31,800 nt of DNA. It comes from a virus. Under the pieces are notes generated by a model. It did not search any database and was not told where the DNA came from. It was given only the letters and a program-made list of their open reading frames with translations. Both the position numbers and the translations under genes were made by a program. How positions within the stretch are numbered: position 1 is the stretch's first letter; each line of letters starts with the position of its first letter. Positions 22,784 through 31,449 of this stretch are shown here, piece by piece. The stretch spans positions 1-31,800 of the IMG/VR virus record IMGVR_UViG_3300050821_023932. One strand, given 5' to 3'.

Positions 22784-24298
22784 TTAGTTTAATGTTCCAA
22801 AATTAAATCCAGCTTGTGCCGTGGTAGCCGCTATACGAGCTACTCCACTTCTTTTATAAGGGAAGAATGTTTCCAATCGGTCAGGATTAGTAGTACTAAT
22901 ATTTACTACTATACCTGCTTTCATAAATGCAGCATCTACAAGCAATCCTCTGGAAACTAAATCATCTGCCAAATCAGCAACTGCCGACTTCCAAGTTTTA
23001 GGTTTAATCACTTTTGATGATTTTACAACATCATCATCATTTGCAATCACTGACCCTATTACATATAGCTGCTCTTTGAGGTAATAAGAATACCTCACAT
23101 TAAAATCAAGCATTAAATTTCTTGCATATCTGTATTGAGGAGGATTTTCACCTACAGGATTATAAGTAGTCACGAAATCCTGAATTACATATACTCCGTT
23201 AATTACATTAGCAGTTGAACTTCCGTTTTGTACAATGCTGTTTCTGTTTGTTGCATCCTGCATACTTCCAGCAGATATTGGAGTAGGCATATCAGGGTAG
23301 GATAGCCCTCCAATATCAAGCTCTGGGGTATTCTGGGAAAGGTTGGCAAATAAAACTGTAGCATTGGCTGATGCTTCCATTGGAAGACCTAAGCTATTAG
23401 GAGCAGGTGCAATAGCAATTGTAACCTGGTTGTTTCTTCCACTGGTTAAATAAGAAGGATCATCATCTGTATTACCAGTAATGGCAATGAAAGGCTGCAT
23501 AATGATTCCTACATATCTTCCGGTTGGATTAACAGGATCAGGAATACCATTGTAATTTTCCAAGGCTGCCATCACAGTGGTATTGGTATCGTATGGATTT
23601 ACAACTATAGTATTCCATACATTTCCAAAATTCAATTGTGATGTAATATCAGGAGTTCCGGAAGCAGTAGAAGTAGCAGTAATTTCATAAGAAATTCCAA
23701 GGCTGTTACCTTGTGTATCTATGCTCACGCTTAATTTATCGGCTGTTGCACCACTCCATTTACTTTGAAGTGTTGCAACATACTCAGTATCCGTACAAAT
23801 CATAGGACATCCCAATACTCCATTTACTGTATCATAAATTTTAGATACAATGTCAGATGCAGTATCTCCCTGAGCTATATTTATGGCATAAAATTGTCCG
23901 TCTAATCCTTCTCTACCGGCAATGTTTATATAGTGTGTACCGCTTGCAGTAGCCACACCAGAAGGAGAAATAGTAAATGTTTTTGGAGTTGCACCAACCG
24001 CTTTCGCCTGTGGATAAACAGTTACAGGAATTCCTGAAACTCCTCCTCCATTATTAGGAAAAAGTATTCTGGCCATAATATGTAATGGAGATCCAAAACC
24101 ATATTTAAGCCCTATTGCTTGTGCAGAAGTAAAAGAAGTAGGAGTAAGATCTAAACCCGATTGATTATCGTCATTTGCTTCTCCAAATACTGCAATGGAT
24201 TGAGGCAGGTTCGGAGAGGTTGCCTGAAAACTTCCCTTTGTTAGTAAATAACCAACGATACGGGATACCCATTGTAAAGGAACTGCAGTCGATGCCAT
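22784..24298 (-). CDS. Tail sheath protein (Mu gpL-like)
   Basis: Forms the contractile outer tail. The 504-residue length matches Mu L (495). Early residues read as strands and turns, an LPQSIAVFGEANDDNQSG segment (about 31-48) precedes loops, and the C-terminal PDRLETFFPYKRSGVARIAA (about 473-492) is the conserved terminal strand region that locks neighbouring sheath subunits. The FLASH-type Thr/Ala/Gly-rich middle is typical. It is the first gene of its block, 57 bp downstream of the 11-bp array. Confidence 0.92.
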   Translation of the reverse strand: MASTAVPLQWVSRIVGYLLTKGSFQATSPNLPQSIAVFGEANDDNQSGLDLTPTSFTSAQAIGLKYGFGSPLHIMARILFPNNGGGVSGIPVTVYPQAKAVGATPKTFTISPSGVATASGTHYINIAGREGLDGQFYAINIAQGDTASDIVSKIYDTVNGVLGCPMICTDTEYVATLQSKWSGATADKLSVSIDTQGNSLGISYEITATSTASGTPDITSQLNFGNVWNTIVVNPYDTNTTVMAALENYNGIPDPVNPTGRYVGIIMQPFIAITGNTDDDPSYLTSGRNNQVTIAIAPAPNSLGLPMEASANATVLFANLSQNTPELDIGGLSYPDMPTPISAGSMQDATNRNSIVQNGSSTANVINGVYVIQDFVTTYNPVGENPPQYRYARNLMLDFNVRYSYYLKEQLYVIGSVIANDDDVVKSSKVIKPKTWKSAVADLADDLVSRGLLVDAAFMKAGIVVNISTTNPDRLETFFPYKRSGVARIAATTAQAGFNFGTLN

Positions 24299-24428
24299 AC
24301 TTTTTGATTTATGACACCAATATTAGGATCAGAAAAAAAAAATAATTTTATTTGGGTACTCGTTAGGTACTCGTTAGGTACTCGTTAGGTACTCGTTAGG
24401 TACTCGTTGAAATGTTGTAGAGAAACTT
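24299..24428. promoter_or_regulatory. Divergent regulatory region between sheath gene and glycosyltransferase cassette
   Basis: A second copy of the 90-bp segment (24322-24411, identical to 9606-9695). Contents mirror the 9.6-kb locus: leftward TAATATTG (minus strand, 24318-24325, one mismatch from the -7 consensus), ten-A run (24333-24342), rightward TTTATTTG (24347-24354), then the five-copy array. It should control both the tail block and the rightward cassette. Confidence 0.65.
24355..24408. repeat. 11-bp direct repeat array, five units of GGTACTCGTTA
   Basis: Same composition as the array at 9639-9692: perfect units start at 24355, 24366, 24377 and 24388, with a fifth at 24399 lacking the last A. 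It ends 20 bp before the ATG of the first cassette gene. Being identical in number and sequence to the 9.6-kb array, it is either recently duplicated or homogenised. Confidence 0.97.
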
Positions 24429-25109
24429 GTGATGGAAATATACCAGATATATTTCAGGAAGGAGCAGTTGGAAAAGTTGGATTACAAACCTTATTTAAAT
24501 GAGGATTGCACGCCCTTTTTTGAAAATTCAGTAATTAGAAATTTAATTGAATTAGGTGCTCATAGAGGACATGATTATTTTGGCGTTGTAAGTCATAAAC
24601 TAAGGGAAAAAATTACTATTACTAAACATGGATGGGCGAAAATAAAAAATATTGCGAACGTATCGGACCTTCCTTTCTCTCCTCAATTATTTCAAACTAT
24701 TTTATTGCAGAAACGTCCGGATACAATGAGTTTCCAACGTCATATTCCTCATGATCCAATCAGTTTTGCAGATAAATTTCACCCTAATTTCAGTAAATAT
24801 TTTGCTGAAATTATGCACAAAACAGGCTATAAATGGACACCTATAAGCTTTGAAAATGTATTTTATTGCAATTTTTTTGTAGCAAAAAATGAAATTTATG
24901 AGCGTTATGTAACTGAAATGCTGGCTCCCGCAATGGATATAATGTTGGAAATGCCAGAACTTTTTCAAAATAGTAATTACCCTCATGCACTTCCGGAAGA
25001 ATTAAAAATAAAATTTAATATACAGTATTATCCTTATCATCCTTTCCTATGCGAAAGAATGTATTCTTATTTTGTTCATATACATAAACTAAAAGTTTGG
25101 CATTTCTGA
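24429..25109 (+). CDS. Putative glycosyltransferase-like protein (226 aa)
   Basis: First gene of the rightward cassette. The start IYQIYFRKEQLEKLDYKPYL and FENSVIRNLIE segment, then DYFGVVSHKLREKI (around 49-62) and FYCNFFVAKNEIYERYVTEM (around 145-165), resemble phage and capsule proteins annotated as glycosyltransferase-like. No classical DxD motif was found. There are no membrane segments, so it should be cytosolic. The next gene starts 1 bp after its stop. Glycosyltransferase assignment is by weak resemblance and context. Confidence 0.55.
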   Translation: MMEIYQIYFRKEQLEKLDYKPYLNEDCTPFFENSVIRNLIELGAHRGHDYFGVVSHKLREKITITKHGWAKIKNIANVSDLPFSPQLFQTILLQKRPDTMSFQRHIPHDPISFADKFHPNFSKYFAEIMHKTGYKWTPISFENVFYCNFFVAKNEIYERYVTEMLAPAMDIMLEMPELFQNSNYPHALPEELKIKFNIQYYPYHPFLCERMYSYFVHIHKLKVWHF

Positions 25110-25110
25110 T

Positions 25111-25719
25111 ATGATAACACTTATAACAAGTTGCGACCGTCATGATCTTCTAATAACTACATTAGAATCGTTGGTAAAAAACCAAAAGCATAGATTAGCA
25201 ATTGCTATTAATGAAGATTCATCGAGAGTATTAGTAGTACCAGCCATTCGTGATACTATGATTAATACTTATAGACTGGATGGTAAAGGCCAGAACCATT
25301 CTATAGAGACTTTTCTAAGAGCTGCTATAAAAATGAAAGGTAGATTTTATTTGCATTGCGAAGATGATTGGGAATTTGATAATAATTATGATTGGATTAC
25401 CGAATCTTTAAAAATAATGCAGAGTGATCCTAAAATTATTAAAGTTCTTTGCCGATCTGATAGCGTTCATCCTTGTGAATTTAAAAATGGGTATGGTATT
25501 TTAGAACCATGGACCGATCCTTGGAAAGGTCATGTATGGCATGGATTCGGATGGAATCCTGGTATTACAAGGATAGATTTACTTGCAAAATTCCTCCCTT
25601 TAAAGTGTGACGAACAAACTTTATCAAAAAAAATATATGATGCAGGATATAAGACTGCATTACTTGAAAAAGGTGTATGTAAACATATAGGAGAAGGAAG
25701 GAGCACCCATGAACAATAA
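25111..25719 (+). CDS. Glycosyltransferase-like protein, GT-A type (202 aa)
   Basis: Short GT-A like fold. The N-terminus MITLITSCDRHDLLITTLES matches the nucleotide-binding strand and helix of family 2 transferases, and LHCEDDWEFDNNY (about 81-93) supplies an E-D-D metal/sugar-nucleotide motif at the expected distance. A C-terminal HIGEGRSTHEQ may give the late His ligand common in these enzymes. It overlaps the following gene by 11 bp, so translation is likely coupled. The acceptor and donor sugars cannot be told from sequence. Confidence 0.8.
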   Translation: MITLITSCDRHDLLITTLESLVKNQKHRLAIAINEDSSRVLVVPAIRDTMINTYRLDGKGQNHSIETFLRAAIKMKGRFYLHCEDDWEFDNNYDWITESLKIMQSDPKIIKVLCRSDSVHPCEFKNGYGILEPWTDPWKGHVWHGFGWNPGITRIDLLAKFLPLKCDEQTLSKKIYDAGYKTALLEKGVCKHIGEGRSTHEQ

Positions 25720-26407
25720 AAAAAGAATGGTTCTTTATTTTATAAATTGGAATGACTGTTTTTATTTTCCATTCCTCAAAGAACATTATGAAAAATTCTG
25801 TGAAAAAATTATCATGTATGATAATTACAGTAGTGACAATTCTTTTATTACTGCTAAAAATTTAGGATTTGAAGTCAGATTTTTTGGTCAAAGAGGTCAA
25901 TTGAATGATCAATATTATTTGGATGTAAAAAATCACTGTTGGAAAGAATGCAGAGGAAAAGGAATTGATTATGTGATCGTCTGTGATGCAGATGAATTCA
26001 TTATTCCAGAAGAATTAAAAGGCACTTCTCCAATAGTAACGGGTTATAATATGATTTCTGAGTATTTACCACATAAATCTATTTTAGAAATCAATACAGG
26101 TAGTTATTCACAAGAATATTCTAAACAAGCAATATTTTCACCGGATGCCATTGATGAAATTAACTATGTACATGGTGCTCATCGTAATTATATGAAGGGA
26201 AATATTACCACCGATGGACATTGTAAACTATTACATTATAGACAGATTGGAGGCGTTGAAAGAATAATAAGAAGACATTTTGAATATCGAAACAGACTTT
26301 CATCCTTTAATAAGCAACATAAGATGGGATTTCATTACAATCATTCTGATGATGCTAAAAGAGTTGAATGGAATGATCTAAAATCAAAAGCAATACAAGT
26401 TTTTTAA
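25709..26407 (+). CDS. Glycosyltransferase family 2/92-like protein (232 aa)
   Basis: MVLYFINWNDCFYFPFLKEHY followed (quoted to 19 residues or fewer) by YDNYSSDNSFITAKNLGFEV-type sequence gives the strand, Asp and Ser-Asp-Asn turn recalled for Glyco_tranf_2_4 proteins. The metal-binding CDADEFIIP is at 92-100 (D93, D95, E96). A LLHYRQIGGVERIIRRHFEY segment near 185-205 resembles acceptor-side helices. Likely a retaining or inverting sugar transferase in the cytosol. A 30-bp gap separates it from the next gene. Confidence 0.8.
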   Translation: MNNKKRMVLYFINWNDCFYFPFLKEHYEKFCEKIIMYDNYSSDNSFITAKNLGFEVRFFGQRGQLNDQYYLDVKNHCWKECRGKGIDYVIVCDADEFIIPEELKGTSPIVTGYNMISEYLPHKSILEINTGSYSQEYSKQAIFSPDAIDEINYVHGAHRNYMKGNITTDGHCKLLHYRQIGGVERIIRRHFEYRNRLSSFNKQHKMGFHYNHSDDAKRVEWNDLKSKAIQVF

Positions 26408-26437
26408 ACAATAAATTAACCATAAAATAAAAATCGT

Positions 26438-26764
26438 ATGATAAAAAAGCTGTTGACTGAAATTTCTCTAATGTGGGATGATTTCAAAATTTATTTACAA
26501 AAAGCCTTCTCAGAATTAGAAGAAGTAGAAAATTTAGTAACCGAAGACGGTGAAAAAATCTATTATGGCGTTCAATCTTATATAGTATTTGTGAAAAACA
26601 AATCTGCCAGTATCATTGAGCAGGAAAAAAGACAACTTTTTACACCTGTTAAGATGTTTTTCACAAAAGAAAAAGCAGCATTATTGCAATTAGAAAAGGA
26701 AACATTGAAAATTTTTGCAAGTAAACGTGCTGCATTGGAATTTATAATTAAAAATAAAATTTAA
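26438..26764 (+). CDS. Small helical protein of unknown function in the cassette (108 aa)
   Basis: Mostly helical and charged (EISLMWDDFKIYLQKAFSEL, then TKEKAALLQLEKETLKIFAS). It has no signal peptide, membrane segment or catalytic motif that I can see. It lies 30 bp after one glycosyltransferase-like gene and 1 bp before the next, so it belongs to the operon. It might be the acceptor, an adaptor or a partner of the transferases. No family recognised. Confidence 0.7.
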   Translation: MIKKLLTEISLMWDDFKIYLQKAFSELEEVENLVTEDGEKIYYGVQSYIVFVKNKSASIIEQEKRQLFTPVKMFFTKEKAALLQLEKETLKIFASKRAALEFIIKNKI

Positions 26765-26765
26765 A

Positions 26766-27473
26766 ATGGTCATTAATCAGTTTCACGCTCATGGAGATAT
26801 TCTATTTTGTGAGCCTATTTTTCGCCATTTCTGGGAAAGAAATGGCGAAAAACCTATTGTACCAGTGCGGGATCACCTTATTTTTTTCCAGGATTATATA
26901 GATTCGGCAAAATTTATTCCTATGAGTAAATTTTCACTTGATTATGAATCCATGGAAACTGAAAATCCAGATTATTTGCCGCTGAGATTTGCTAATCAAA
27001 TTACAAGAGGTCTTTCTAAGAACGACCATTCTGATTATTCAAATACAATGCCTGATAAATATAAATTGGCTGGCATTCCTTTAGAGAACTGGAAAAAATT
27101 ATCGTGGTGTCATTACCCTGAGAAATGTATGAAGCTTTTTGCTGCATTAGATCTTAGCAGCGAAGAAGATTACATTTTTGTCAATGAAAATTCCCAAGCG
27201 GGTAAAATAGAAATCAATCCGGAGAATCCAAACAATTATAGAATTATAAAAATGGAAGTAATTCCGGAATTTAATTTATTGGATTGGACTCCTATAATGC
27301 TATTAGCAAAAGAACATCATCATATTTCTACTTCAACGTTTTATATGTTGGAAGGATTGAAAGATATTCACAATAAAAAAATTCCTATTTATATATACCC
27401 AAGACCTAATGAAGACGGTCTGCAAGGAATTTCAAAATTAAATCCATCGTTTCATTATACAGCTGTCGAATGA
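26766..27473 (+). CDS. GT-B / heptosyltransferase-like protein (235 aa)
   Basis: The N-terminus HAHGDILFCEPIFRHFWERN has the glycine-aspartate loop and proline-arginine helix of GT9 heptosyltransferase-type folds. Further on lie VNENSQAGKIEINPEN and LAKEHHHISTSTFYMLEGL, placed like the second Rossmann-like domain's nucleotide-sugar loop. It is shorter than typical GT9 proteins (about 350), so it may be a minimal or diverged form. It overlaps the next gene by 4 bp. Confidence 0.65.
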   Translation: MVINQFHAHGDILFCEPIFRHFWERNGEKPIVPVRDHLIFFQDYIDSAKFIPMSKFSLDYESMETENPDYLPLRFANQITRGLSKNDHSDYSNTMPDKYKLAGIPLENWKKLSWCHYPEKCMKLFAALDLSSEEDYIFVNENSQAGKIEINPENPNNYRIIKMEVIPEFNLLDWTPIMLLAKEHHHISTSTFYMLEGLKDIHNKKIPIYIYPRPNEDGLQGISKLNPSFHYTAVE

Positions 27474-28120
27474 AGGTAGGAATAATCATACCAACCCGTG
27501 GAGATCGTCAAATTTTCCTTTCAAATTGTATTAGGTTAATAGAAAATCAAACCTTACAACCATGGATAATTGAAATAATTGATGAAGCTCCTAAATCTGA
27601 TAAATGCGATATTACTTATCGGTACCGGTTAGGTTATGATAGATTGAGAAATAAAAATCTTGATGTGATCGCATTTATAGAGGATGATGATTGGTATGCC
27701 AACAATTATCTGGAAACAATGTGCGGTCATTTTGAAAAAAAACAACGGCCTAAGTTATTAGGGTTATCACATACTATTTATTACAATTTGAGAGTTCTTA
27801 AATGGTATAAAATGGTGCATTCACAGCGTTCCAGTGCGATGAATACATTAATCAGACCCGATATGAATTTCAAATGGAGCATTGATGAAGATCCTTATAC
27901 CGATGCTTATCTTTGGCATCACCTGAAAGGAGAAATTATAGTTCCTGAAAAAGAAATATGCCTTGGAATAAAACACGGCATTGGTAAATGTGGAGGTAAA
28001 TTACATACTACCCACATGGATTTATATAAAAATAATGATCCGGAAAAAAAATTTCTGAAAGAAATAGTCGATAATGAAAGTTTTGAGTTTTATAATTATG
28101 CTGCTGATTTTATAATCTGA
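27470..28120 (+). CDS. Glycosyltransferase family 2-like protein (216 aa)
   Basis: Starts MKVGIIIPTRGDRQIFLSNC, the typical GT2 first strand and loop, and holds FIEDDDWYANNYLETM (around 69-84) with a DxD-like E-D-D-D motif. DEDPYTDAYLWHHLKGE at about 140-157 suits the acceptor/catalytic region, followed by GIKHGIGKCGGKLH. It overlaps the convergent terminase gene by 25 bp at the 3' end and has no visible terminator. Strongest glycosyltransferase of the cassette. Confidence 0.85.
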   Translation: MKVGIIIPTRGDRQIFLSNCIRLIENQTLQPWIIEIIDEAPKSDKCDITYRYRLGYDRLRNKNLDVIAFIEDDDWYANNYLETMCGHFEKKQRPKLLGLSHTIYYNLRVLKWYKMVHSQRSSAMNTLIRPDMNFKWSIDEDPYTDAYLWHHLKGEIIVPEKEICLGIKHGIGKCGGKLHTTHMDLYKNNDPEKKFLKEIVDNESFEFYNYAADFII

Positions 28121-30084
28121 ACTAAATCAAACCAGGTATAAGTTTTTAATTTCAATTCCTTACATACCATCATTACTGTAATGTCCCTTAGTGCCATATT
28201 ATAAACACGCACATCCCAAAAGTGATTTTGATGGGAAGCTGATTTCTTGCGCCAGCTCCATTGAACAACTTCCCCATCAACATTATCAGTTACACGGTGC
28301 TCACCTTCATAATGAGAAAAGAACGTTTTGAATTGATATTTATCACCTGAAGGTAAAGGAAAATTCATAAACCCGTATGGTTGTTTTGAATCAGCATGAG
28401 GATTAAATTTCAATTTCATTAGAGAGGAAAGTTCATCCTTCACTTGATTTACCTGAACCAAATAAAGATTGGCTCTTTCTTTACCCAATTTAAAGTTTGG
28501 TACATCAATACCAAACTTGATATATTTATTTTCCTTATCACCCTTCAACGAAATCATTCTATAATTAGAAGTATCTACATACGAATAAGCAAGATCTGTA
28601 TAGTGACCCGTATCTACACCAGTTATAAAAATGGCCATTCCTCTTCCGGTATCTGTGTGATAAACTTTTTCTACGACTTTATTAAATTCTGGCCATACTG
28701 AACGGTCTTTGTAATGCTGATAGGTCCATTTTTCCCGATCAGATTTATTTTCTCCTTCGAGTGGAATAAAAGTACCTATACTTCCATGTTCAATTGAATA
28801 ACTAGCACCGGATTCAGACCATGCAACAACTTCATAATCTAACCTTGCATCATCTTCTTTTCCATTCAAATCGCATGCGCATGTAAGCAATATTATTTTA
28901 CCATTTCCATCCTGAATAGAAAGATTTTCCGGAATGGTACCAATATCATAATTACGGATATTATTTTGAAGTTCTGTTGCTTTAGGACTCTCTGATTCTT
29001 TTTTATATGGAATTCCTAAATTAAGATTTATGAATGTTTGATATTTTGATTCCTTGCGGGATTGACCGGGAGGACAACATTCTAAGTAACTATAAACATA
29101 AGATTTCCAATCCGTCATTCCTGCAGGCGAATAAAGAGCATTCATGTGGTAAGAAGTAAAATCAGGTCGAAATGGTTCTTTAGTAGGCTTCCAATAACCA
29201 TCAGGAATGATTTTATATTTAATTGAATCAGTAAAAAAACCCGAACAACGTTGACAAATATATCCTACTGAATTTTCTATAAGTCTACCATGGTTATCAA
29301 GTTGCCATGTCATACCAGCTGTTTCTTTTCCAACAGCAACTTCCCACTCTAAAACAATATAATCTCCGCAACAAGGACATGGTACCATAAATTTACGCTG
29401 ATCTCCCATATTATACACTTCTAGAATGTTAGAACTATCTGCAAGTTCAGGGGAAGAAGTATAAAGTATTTTATATGTTTTAGCGTTTACGGTAAATCGT
29501 TTCTGAATCAAATCACGGGTATTACCTGCTATTTTTGACTTACCTTTTACCCGTTCATAGTCATCAATAAACCCAAATTTATAGGAAGCTTGTTGCCATA
29601 TTTTTTCATTGGAAGCGGGGGACAACTTTAGATAACCTCCCGGGAATTGTTTAATCTCATCGGTATCTCCACTTTTTGTTTTTCGGGCACGGTTTGCGGA
29701 AGGTTTTATTAGTTTACGAAGCCCAGTAGTATCGAGCATATTATCAATGTTGTCCATAGCTTCCTTCATTAAGGAATCATGTCCTACAGTCATAATAATA
29801 TTCCCTGGATTATTTTCAATAATCCATCCAATAGCTGGTAAAATGATAGTAGAAGTTTTACCGTATTGCGCTGCACCCATGACGGCTATATCTCTAACCG
29901 GATCGTCAGGGGAAAGTCTATCAATAATTTCCTTATTAAAGGGAGTAGTTAAATCATACCGCAACGGTCCGGCTATAGGTCTGGGCATAATAATATTTCT
30001 CTCTGCCCAAATCGAAGGGGAAATAGTTGATATTTTATATGCGGCACATTCTATTATTTCTTCAAGAATTCTCTTATTAATCAT
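28096..30084 (-). CDS. Terminase large subunit, lambda gpA family
   Basis: ATPase/nuclease motor that packages DNA. Walker A motif GAAQYGKT is at 70-77. Walker-B-like FIDDYERV at 172-179 has adjacent aspartates where a Glu is common. A Cys4 zinc-like site follows (CPCCG, then CQRC). The C-terminal nuclease part contains ITGVDTGHYTDLAYSYV (Asp residues), as in gpA. The 662-residue length is near lambda A (641). It overlaps the small subunit by 8 bp and is separated from the portal by 16 kb. Confidence 0.94.
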   Translation of the reverse strand: MINKRILEEIIECAAYKISTISPSIWAERNIIMPRPIAGPLRYDLTTPFNKEIIDRLSPDDPVRDIAVMGAAQYGKTSTIILPAIGWIIENNPGNIIMTVGHDSLMKEAMDNIDNMLDTTGLRKLIKPSANRARKTKSGDTDEIKQFPGGYLKLSPASNEKIWQQASYKFGFIDDYERVKGKSKIAGNTRDLIQKRFTVNAKTYKILYTSSPELADSSNILEVYNMGDQRKFMVPCPCCGDYIVLEWEVAVGKETAGMTWQLDNHGRLIENSVGYICQRCSGFFTDSIKYKIIPDGYWKPTKEPFRPDFTSYHMNALYSPAGMTDWKSYVYSYLECCPPGQSRKESKYQTFINLNLGIPYKKESESPKATELQNNIRNYDIGTIPENLSIQDGNGKIILLTCACDLNGKEDDARLDYEVVAWSESGASYSIEHGSIGTFIPLEGENKSDREKWTYQHYKDRSVWPEFNKVVEKVYHTDTGRGMAIFITGVDTGHYTDLAYSYVDTSNYRMISLKGDKENKYIKFGIDVPNFKLGKERANLYLVQVNQVKDELSSLMKLKFNPHADSKQPYGFMNFPLPSGDKYQFKTFFSHYEGEHRVTDNVDGEVVQWSWRKKSASHQNHFWDVRVYNMALRDITVMMVCKELKLKTYTWFDLVQIIKSAA

Positions 30085-30673
30085 GCTCTCCTACTTCTCT
30101 CTTCACAGATAATTCTTTAATTATAGTATCTAACGCTTTTTTTGATTCGATTTGTGATTTGGTAACGGCTTCATTTATACCGGCAGAAAGTTCACCACGC
30201 ATTTCTGCCAAAGTACTATCGGAAAGGTTATGAATTTTTGCAATTCGAGTAAGCCAGTTTTCGGCAGCACTATGAAAATTCACTACCATATTTTTTCCAT
30301 ACATACTGAAAATAGATTTTACTGCATCTGTGGGGACAGATTCGCCATCCATTTTCATATTTTTCTTTTTTAATAAATCTATCTCCTCCTGAATTTTTTC
30401 TATATCAAGAGCTTTTTTTTGATTTTCTAAAGATTGATATTCAGATATAGATTTATTTTTGGGCTTTTTATTTTCAACAGGCTCCTTAGTATCATCAGCA
30501 GTATCTACTTTTTTCCTGCCAGACCATTTTTCTAAAAAAAATGCATTAATGGGATTCATATCATCTACCATCCCATCTTCAACTATAACCTTCCCGTTTC
30601 TTATATAGGGAGGTAGAAAGGTGCGATCCTTTCCGCACATTCTAGCAAACTCAATTTGCTTATATTTAGCCAT
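30077..30673 (-). CDS. Terminase small subunit (Nu1-like) candidate
   Basis: A 198-residue protein immediately upstream of the large subunit (8-bp overlap). N-terminal helix-turn-helix-like part (YKQIEFARMCGKDRTFLPPY) precedes a charged linker and a coiled-coil helix (KKALDIEKIQEEIDLLKKKN) that would multimerise. The late helices (around 120-190) could contact the large subunit. Expected to bind the packaging start site. Similar small subunits are diverse, so family assignment is by arrangement. Confidence 0.8.
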   Translation of the reverse strand: MAKYKQIEFARMCGKDRTFLPPYIRNGKVIVEDGMVDDMNPINAFFLEKWSGRKKVDTADDTKEPVENKKPKNKSISEYQSLENQKKALDIEKIQEEIDLLKKKNMKMDGESVPTDAVKSIFSMYGKNMVVNFHSAAENWLTRIAKIHNLSDSTLAEMRGELSAGINEAVTKSQIESKKALDTIIKELSVKREVGEHD

Positions 30674-30847
30674 TTATAGATTTTATACATTTTACTAACG
30701 ATCTAATTTATACATTTTTATACATATTGGAATAACGATGTATAAAAAATGTATAAAAAATTGAAATGGGTACACAGAGTAATTTTTTCGCAGTTTTGCA
30801 AACATTGCGGAACATTAAAATATTTCTAGGAGTACCTTGAAGTTCAA
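30674..30847. promoter_or_regulatory. Intergenic region with TATACAT inverted repeats upstream of the terminase genes
   Basis: The arms TATACATTTTTATACAT (30709-30725) and ATGTATAAAAAATGTATA (30738-30755) are near-exact reverse complements, differing by one A/T residue, around a 12-bp spacer. Another TATACAT copy is nearby at 30684-30690. They look like operator sites for a dimeric repressor or activator controlling the terminase/late promoter. They could instead form a hairpin in the message. No clear TAnnTTTG promoter was found. Confidence 0.6.
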
Positions 30848-31306
30848 TTACTTAATAAGTACTACTTTATCTATTTTAATTTTTGTTTCTTTCTTATTAT
30901 TAAAATTAATAGGAACTTCTTGCGGATTAATTAATAAATAATCAGTCATAACAAATTTCCTTTTTGCATTCCAACATATTAAAAAGTAACGATCTTGAAT
31001 TGACTTAGAGGTTAATACCTGACCCTCTTTGAACATCTTTAAAGAAAACAATCCTATATTTAAACAAGAATGGATAACCTCTTTAATATAATCTTCTTTA
31101 TTCCCTGTAGATTCAGAAATAATAAAAGTGAATTCTGAATCATATTTAATGTAATAACCTTCCTTATATATTCTACATAAGATATTTAGATATATGGATA
31201 ACGCTTCAATGTGATGAGCACGAATTAACTTTCTTATTTTAATATCTTGAAATATATCTACATCTAATGGAAAGTATTCCAATCCTTTTTTATTAGGTCG
31301 AGCCAT
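30848..31306 (-). CDS. DUF4373 / Lin1244-Lin1753-type replication-like protein (152 aa)
   Basis: The start MARPNKKGLEYFPLDVDIFQ, followed by DIKIRKLIRAHHIEALSIY and ILCRIYKEGYYIKYDSEF, matches the N-terminal domain often found in phage replisome-organiser or primosome proteins of Gram-positive and Bacteroidota elements. A CLNIGLFSLKMFKEGQVLTS stretch completes the family pattern. It lacks the long C-terminal region of many homologues, so it may be a short form. It would act on early phage DNA replication. A 175-bp gap with inverted repeats separates it from the terminase genes. Confidence 0.8.
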   Translation of the reverse strand: MARPNKKGLEYFPLDVDIFQDIKIRKLIRAHHIEALSIYLNILCRIYKEGYYIKYDSEFTFIISESTGNKEDYIKEVIHSCLNIGLFSLKMFKEGQVLTSKSIQDRYFLICWNAKRKFVMTDYLLINPQEVPINFNNKKETKIKIDKVVLIK

Positions 31307-31449
31307 TATAAAATTATTTAATATAGTGAGGAAGTAATTTTAGCTTTTCTATTAATTATTCTGCTTTCATGGGTTTATTTAAATTTATTTATTAACTCAT
31401 CTTTAGAAATTAATATTTGATCGTATATTTTATACATTAACTCAGGTTC
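31307..31449. other. Gap holding the stranded 3' part of the deoxyribosyltransferase-like gene
   Basis: 143 bp upstream of the DUF4373 gene. The first part (31307-31374) is AT-rich and may hold a promoter. From 31449 back to 31375 the frame of the neighbouring gene is open again after its stop and encodes family-like EPELMYK residues (see the pseudogene entry). Confidence 0.6.

Noticed and set aside
24429-28120. O-antigen seroconversion (Gtr) cassette
   Set aside because: No GtrA flippase or multi-helix GtrB-like protein is present; all cassette proteins appear soluble.
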